Below, piece by piece: positions 61,293 through 64,000 of a stretch of 64,000 bases of DNA (within the stretch, counting starts at the first letter, position 1; each line of letters starts with the position of its first letter). The DNA lies in NCBI GenBank assembly GCA_002371825.1, contig DFHF01000060.1, positions 1 through 64,000 of the forward strand, written 5' to 3'. The notes beneath the pieces were generated by a model. It was given only the letters and a program-made list of their open reading frames with translations, ran no database searches and was not told where the DNA came from. The translations under genes were made by a program, and so were the position numbers. Source of the DNA: Ruminococcus flavefaciens. Lineage in GTDB: Bacteria; Bacillota; Clostridia; Oscillospirales; Ruminococcaceae.

Positions 61293-62521
61293 CTGTCCGC
61301 TCCTTTCAGCGATGCACCGCAATTTCTTCCGGCGGTAAATCCAGATGCCCATGCCCATTGAAGATTAAATCCGCCGCAGTCGCCGTCCATATCAAGTATT
61401 TCTCCGCAGAGGTATACTCCCTTTTCCAGAAGCGAGGAAAGGTCATCTCCTACACAGCTTTTGTGAACACCGCCGGCTGTGACCTGTGCGTTCTTCCATG
61501 GGGAGCTTCCGGTCACCGCAAATCTGAGGTCCTTGATGCTCCGGCAGAGCTTTTCTACCTCTTTGTCAGTTATAGTCTCTATCCTGTCCGTCATGGGACG
61601 GCCTATCGTATTTTTAACAAGATACACCGCAAGATTCTTTGCAAATGCTCCTGTAAGCAGATCATTCAGTTCATAGTCCGCACGTTTTGTGCACTGTTCA
61701 CGGACATATTCTTTTAATTCATCATATGTCATATCAGGAGCAAGATCAAGTCTTATCTCAAGGCTGCCCTCATACTCCTGAAAGTATCTTGCCATATTGA
61801 AAACACAGATCCCGGAAAGAGAATTCTCGGTAAACTGTATCTCGCCCTCCTCGGCAGAGAGCAGCTTATCCCCTGAATATGCCTGAACAATTCCCTTTAC
61901 ACGCACTCCTTTCAGGCCCTTCACACTCTCGGATGTTACCCTCAGCGGAGCAACTGCCGGACAGATCTTTTCTATCTTATAGCCTTTTTCACGGAGCAGC
62001 CTCACGATCGAGCCATCCGTTCCGTACTGAGGAGCAGCGTAGCCTCCGGCAGCAATTATAAGCTTCCGGCAGCTGATTTTCTGTCCATCATAAGAAGACA
62101 GCTCGTATTTATCTCCTTTTCGCAAATAAGTACATAATTCAAAGCCGCAGATCTCTTTTACCCCGACCTCAGCAAGCTTCATGCGCAGTGCGCTGAGAAC
62201 TGTTGCCGCAGCATTGCTTCGTGGGTACATCCGCCCCTGCTCATCAGCAGCACAAAGCACACCTAATGAACGAAAAATATCTCCGGCCGGGTGCTCTGAA
62301 ATAATGCTGCTCATTTTCCGGAACGAACCATGATAGTGTGCCGGAGAAACATCCAGATTCCCCAGATTGCATCGACCGTTGCCTGTGGCAAGGATCTTTT
62401 TTCCAACTCTGTCAAGGCGCTCCGCAATGACAACCTCCGCTCCGGGAGCCGCCTCCTTTGCGCCAATCGCAGCTGCCATGCCGGATGCTCCTCCGCCGAC
62501 CACAACTATATCAGCAAACAT
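61289..62521 (-). CDS. HI0933-family flavoprotein (YhiN-like)
   Basis: 410-residue FAD-binding protein. The N-terminal motif is VVVGGGASGMAAAIGA, followed by ERLDRVGKKILATGNGRCNLGN, seen here in parts as DRVGKKILATGNGRCN, the hallmark of the HI0933/YhiN family. The C-terminal part closes with LDMDGDCGGFNLQWAWASG. The biochemical role of the family is not established. ATG 62521 follows AAAGGAGG. It overlaps both neighbours by 4 bp, so four genes in this run are translationally coupled. Confidence 0.9.
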   Translation of the reverse strand: MFADIVVVGGGASGMAAAIGAKEAAPGAEVVIAERLDRVGKKILATGNGRCNLGNLDVSPAHYHGSFRKMSSIISEHPAGDIFRSLGVLCAADEQGRMYPRSNAAATVLSALRMKLAEVGVKEICGFELCTYLRKGDKYELSSYDGQKISCRKLIIAAGGYAAPQYGTDGSIVRLLREKGYKIEKICPAVAPLRVTSESVKGLKGVRVKGIVQAYSGDKLLSAEEGEIQFTENSLSGICVFNMARYFQEYEGSLEIRLDLAPDMTYDELKEYVREQCTKRADYELNDLLTGAFAKNLAVYLVKNTIGRPMTDRIETITDKEVEKLCRSIKDLRFAVTGSSPWKNAQVTAGGVHKSCVGDDLSSLLEKGVYLCGEILDMDGDCGGFNLQWAWASGFTAGRNCGASLKGADR

Positions 62522-63414
62522 TTCTCCGCCTCCTTTCATGGTTCAATATCGATCACTGCGATCTCGGGACGATTGTTGAATCTTACCGGTGCCGGCGAGT
62601 CACCTGTGCCGGAAGTTATAAACATATTGCCGCCATCATATCCAAATAGTCCCTTATCGTATACCGTCTCACCCTCCATGGTGAACTGCGGAAACCAGCC
62701 GTAATCCGAGGAATAAACCGGCCCCTTATCAAATGGGAGCTGCATCATTCCTCCGTGAGTATCGGCACATAGCGTCAGATCCGCTCCAAAATCCGCAAAC
62801 TTATCATAATTCGGTATATGAGCAAGAAGTATATTAAAGCAGTCAGGTTTTAAGCTGAATTCATTTCTGAGATCAAAGGTCTCACTGTAATATACATTAT
62901 CAATGCCCATGATTTGTATTTTATTGCCATTGATCTCAGTCACCTCGTGCTCGTAGTTCATAACATGGGCACCGGTCTTTGCAATGGCATCGATGTAATC
63001 CTCATCGTGATCGTGTTCGCCGCTGACAAAGTAAACAGGATAGCCCTTCTCTACCATGTCATTCACAAGATCAACAGCTATCTGCTTTCTGTCCCAGGGA
63101 CTTTCGCTGGTGTACATATCTCCCAGCACCATGACCATATCCGGATCTGCTTTCCGGATCTTCTTCTCGATCCGGCGATTGCTTATTCCGTGATGAGTTG
63201 CATGAAGGTCACTTATGACTGCGATCCGGACAGATGATCTTATCTTATCCGAATGAATGGTGACCCTCGTCACTTTGAGAGTGTAGTTGTTGAACCACCA
63301 CACGAAAACTATCATCAGCAGCACAAAACATATCCTGCGCCGCCTGAATTTATTGCTTTTCTTCTTTTTCCCTTTGCTTTCAGCAGAGGGTGAAGCGTTG
63401 TTTTCCTCTGTCAT
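62518..63414 (-). CDS. Membrane-anchored metallophosphoesterase (YkuE/YaeI-like)
   Basis: Calcineurin-like phosphoesterase of about 292 residues. A Lys/Arg-rich N-terminus and one transmembrane helix (about 28-42) are followed by the catalytic domain, probably outside the membrane. Motifs: ISDLHATHHG (D69, H71), VLGDMY (D99), SGEHDHDED (132-140), LAHIPNYD and ADTHGGMMQ. Motif III has Glu where most members have Asn (GNHD), an unusual metal-ligand change. Related proteins cleave lipid or nucleotide phosphates. The stop codon lies at 62536-62538; the entry is shown to the operon junction with the HI0933 gene. It is adjacent to the mechanosensitive channel gene with no gap. Confidence 0.85.
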
Positions 63415-64000
63415 TCAGACCCTTTCCTTAATGTGGACGTCAAGCTGATTGAATGGTATCTCGATACCATTCTTGTCAAAGCTCTCCTTGACGGCCTCTA
63501 TGATATTGTATCTCTCGTCCCTGTAGTCTTCGTTCTTAACGAAAACAAGAACATCTATAGACACTGAGCTCTCATTGTGTGCACTCATCCTCACCACCGG
63601 CTCCGGAGTTTTAAGGACAAGCTTCTCATTTTCGATGATCTCAAGGATCAGCTCCCTTGCCCTGCGGAAATCCGCATTGTAGCTTATAGCGAATTTCAGA
63701 TCAATACGCCGCTCCGGGCTCTCGGTATAGTTTATCAGCTTTGCATCGGAGACCTTTCCGTTGGGTATGAATACCGTTTTTTTGTCATAGGTCTCTATCT
63801 TGGTGTAAAGTATGTTTATGGACATTACTGTGCCCACTGTACCATCAAACTCCACAGTGTCCCCTGCCACAAACGGCTTTGAGAAGAGGATTATAAATCC
63901 GCCGCAGAGATTTGAAAGACAGTTCTGAAGTGCAAGGCTGACTGCCAGTCCGGCAGCACCAAGTATAGTGATAATGGACGACATCGGCACCTTCAGTACA
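63415..64000 (-). CDS. MscS-family mechanosensitive ion channel (5' part outside the window)
   Basis: C-terminal 195 residues of a small-conductance mechanosensitive channel. The reading frame stays open to the window edge, so the start and first membrane helices are missing. Present are the pore-lining helix with Gly/Ala pattern (ILGAAGLAVSLALQNCLSNL), the beta-domain entry GGFIILFSKPFVAGDTVEFDG, GTVMSINILYTKIETYD and IPNGKVSDAKLINY, and the alpha/beta C-terminal domain to the stop. It protects cells against osmotic downshock. It is the first visible gene of the coupled run 58776-64000. Confidence 0.93.
   Translation of the reverse strand, partial: VLKVPMSSIITILGAAGLAVSLALQNCLSNLCGGFIILFSKPFVAGDTVEFDGTVGTVMSINILYTKIETYDKKTVFIPNGKVSDAKLINYTESPERRIDLKFAISYNADFRRARELILEIIENEKLVLKTPEPVVRMSAHNESSVSIDVLVFVKNEDYRDERYNIIEAVKESFDKNGIEIPFNQLDVHIKERV

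Overview
The window looks like a chromosomal segment of a cellulosome-type Ruminococcus (Firmicutes, Oscillospiraceae), near R. champanellensis, R. flavefaciens or R. bicirculans. The evidence is three dockerin-bearing secreted proteins, one full cohesin module, Thr-rich linkers, BspA-type leucine-rich-repeat proteins, a GlgC/GlgD-type glycogen operon, a spoIIE gene, strong AGGAGG ribosome binding sites and sharp TTGACA-17-TATAAT promoters. Genus is inferred from gene content. No database search was run, and every family call rests on motifs read by eye.

Layout. 0-9 kb: GNAT acetyltransferase, cysteine synthase, a lipoprotein with a cohesin-like region whose halves are in swapped order, a first glycogen branching enzyme with a divergent TetR regulator, a small membrane protein and a Ca2+-type P-ATPase. 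9-20 kb: a GH30 glycosidase with two F5/8 type C domains and a dockerin, an SDR epimerase/alcohol dehydrogenase pair, and a MATE exporter-sbcD-sbcC operon. 20-35 kb: a GH43 arabinanase-like enzyme with lectin repeats and dockerin, a zinc phospholipase C-like protein, a BspA-type LRR protein and a 2,977-residue surface protein carrying both cohesin and dockerin. 35-40 kb: an operon of a 7TM sensor with a degenerate kinase region, a histidine kinase and a NarL-type response regulator, then an HD-GYP protein. 40-46.5 kb: phosphotransacetylase, a second LRR gene, tRNA-Arg(CCU) and an iron-box-controlled feoA-feoA-feoB operon with its small Cys-rich partner. 46.5-57.4 kb: a large membrane protein, SpoIIE and glgB-glgC-glgD-glgA. 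57.4-64 kb: rsmA with a small partner, and a translationally coupled run of mechanosensitive channel (cut by the window end), metallophosphoesterase, two flavoproteins, a methyltransferase and a small membrane protein.

Working together: the GH30 and GH43 enzymes attack arabinogalactan/arabinan-type polymers and would dock onto cohesins. The giant protein and possibly the lipoprotein are candidate receptors. The sugar released would enter the glycogen and acetate pathways (glg, pta).

Most unusual: (i) the apparent circularly permuted cohesin in the lipoprotein; (ii) the giant cohesin+dockerin protein next to a three-part signalling operon; (iii) long structured 5' leaders on the genes for secreted proteins, with a shared sequence/hairpin element in front of both LRR genes; (iv) a three-way-junction element of unknown kind at 23.1 kb.
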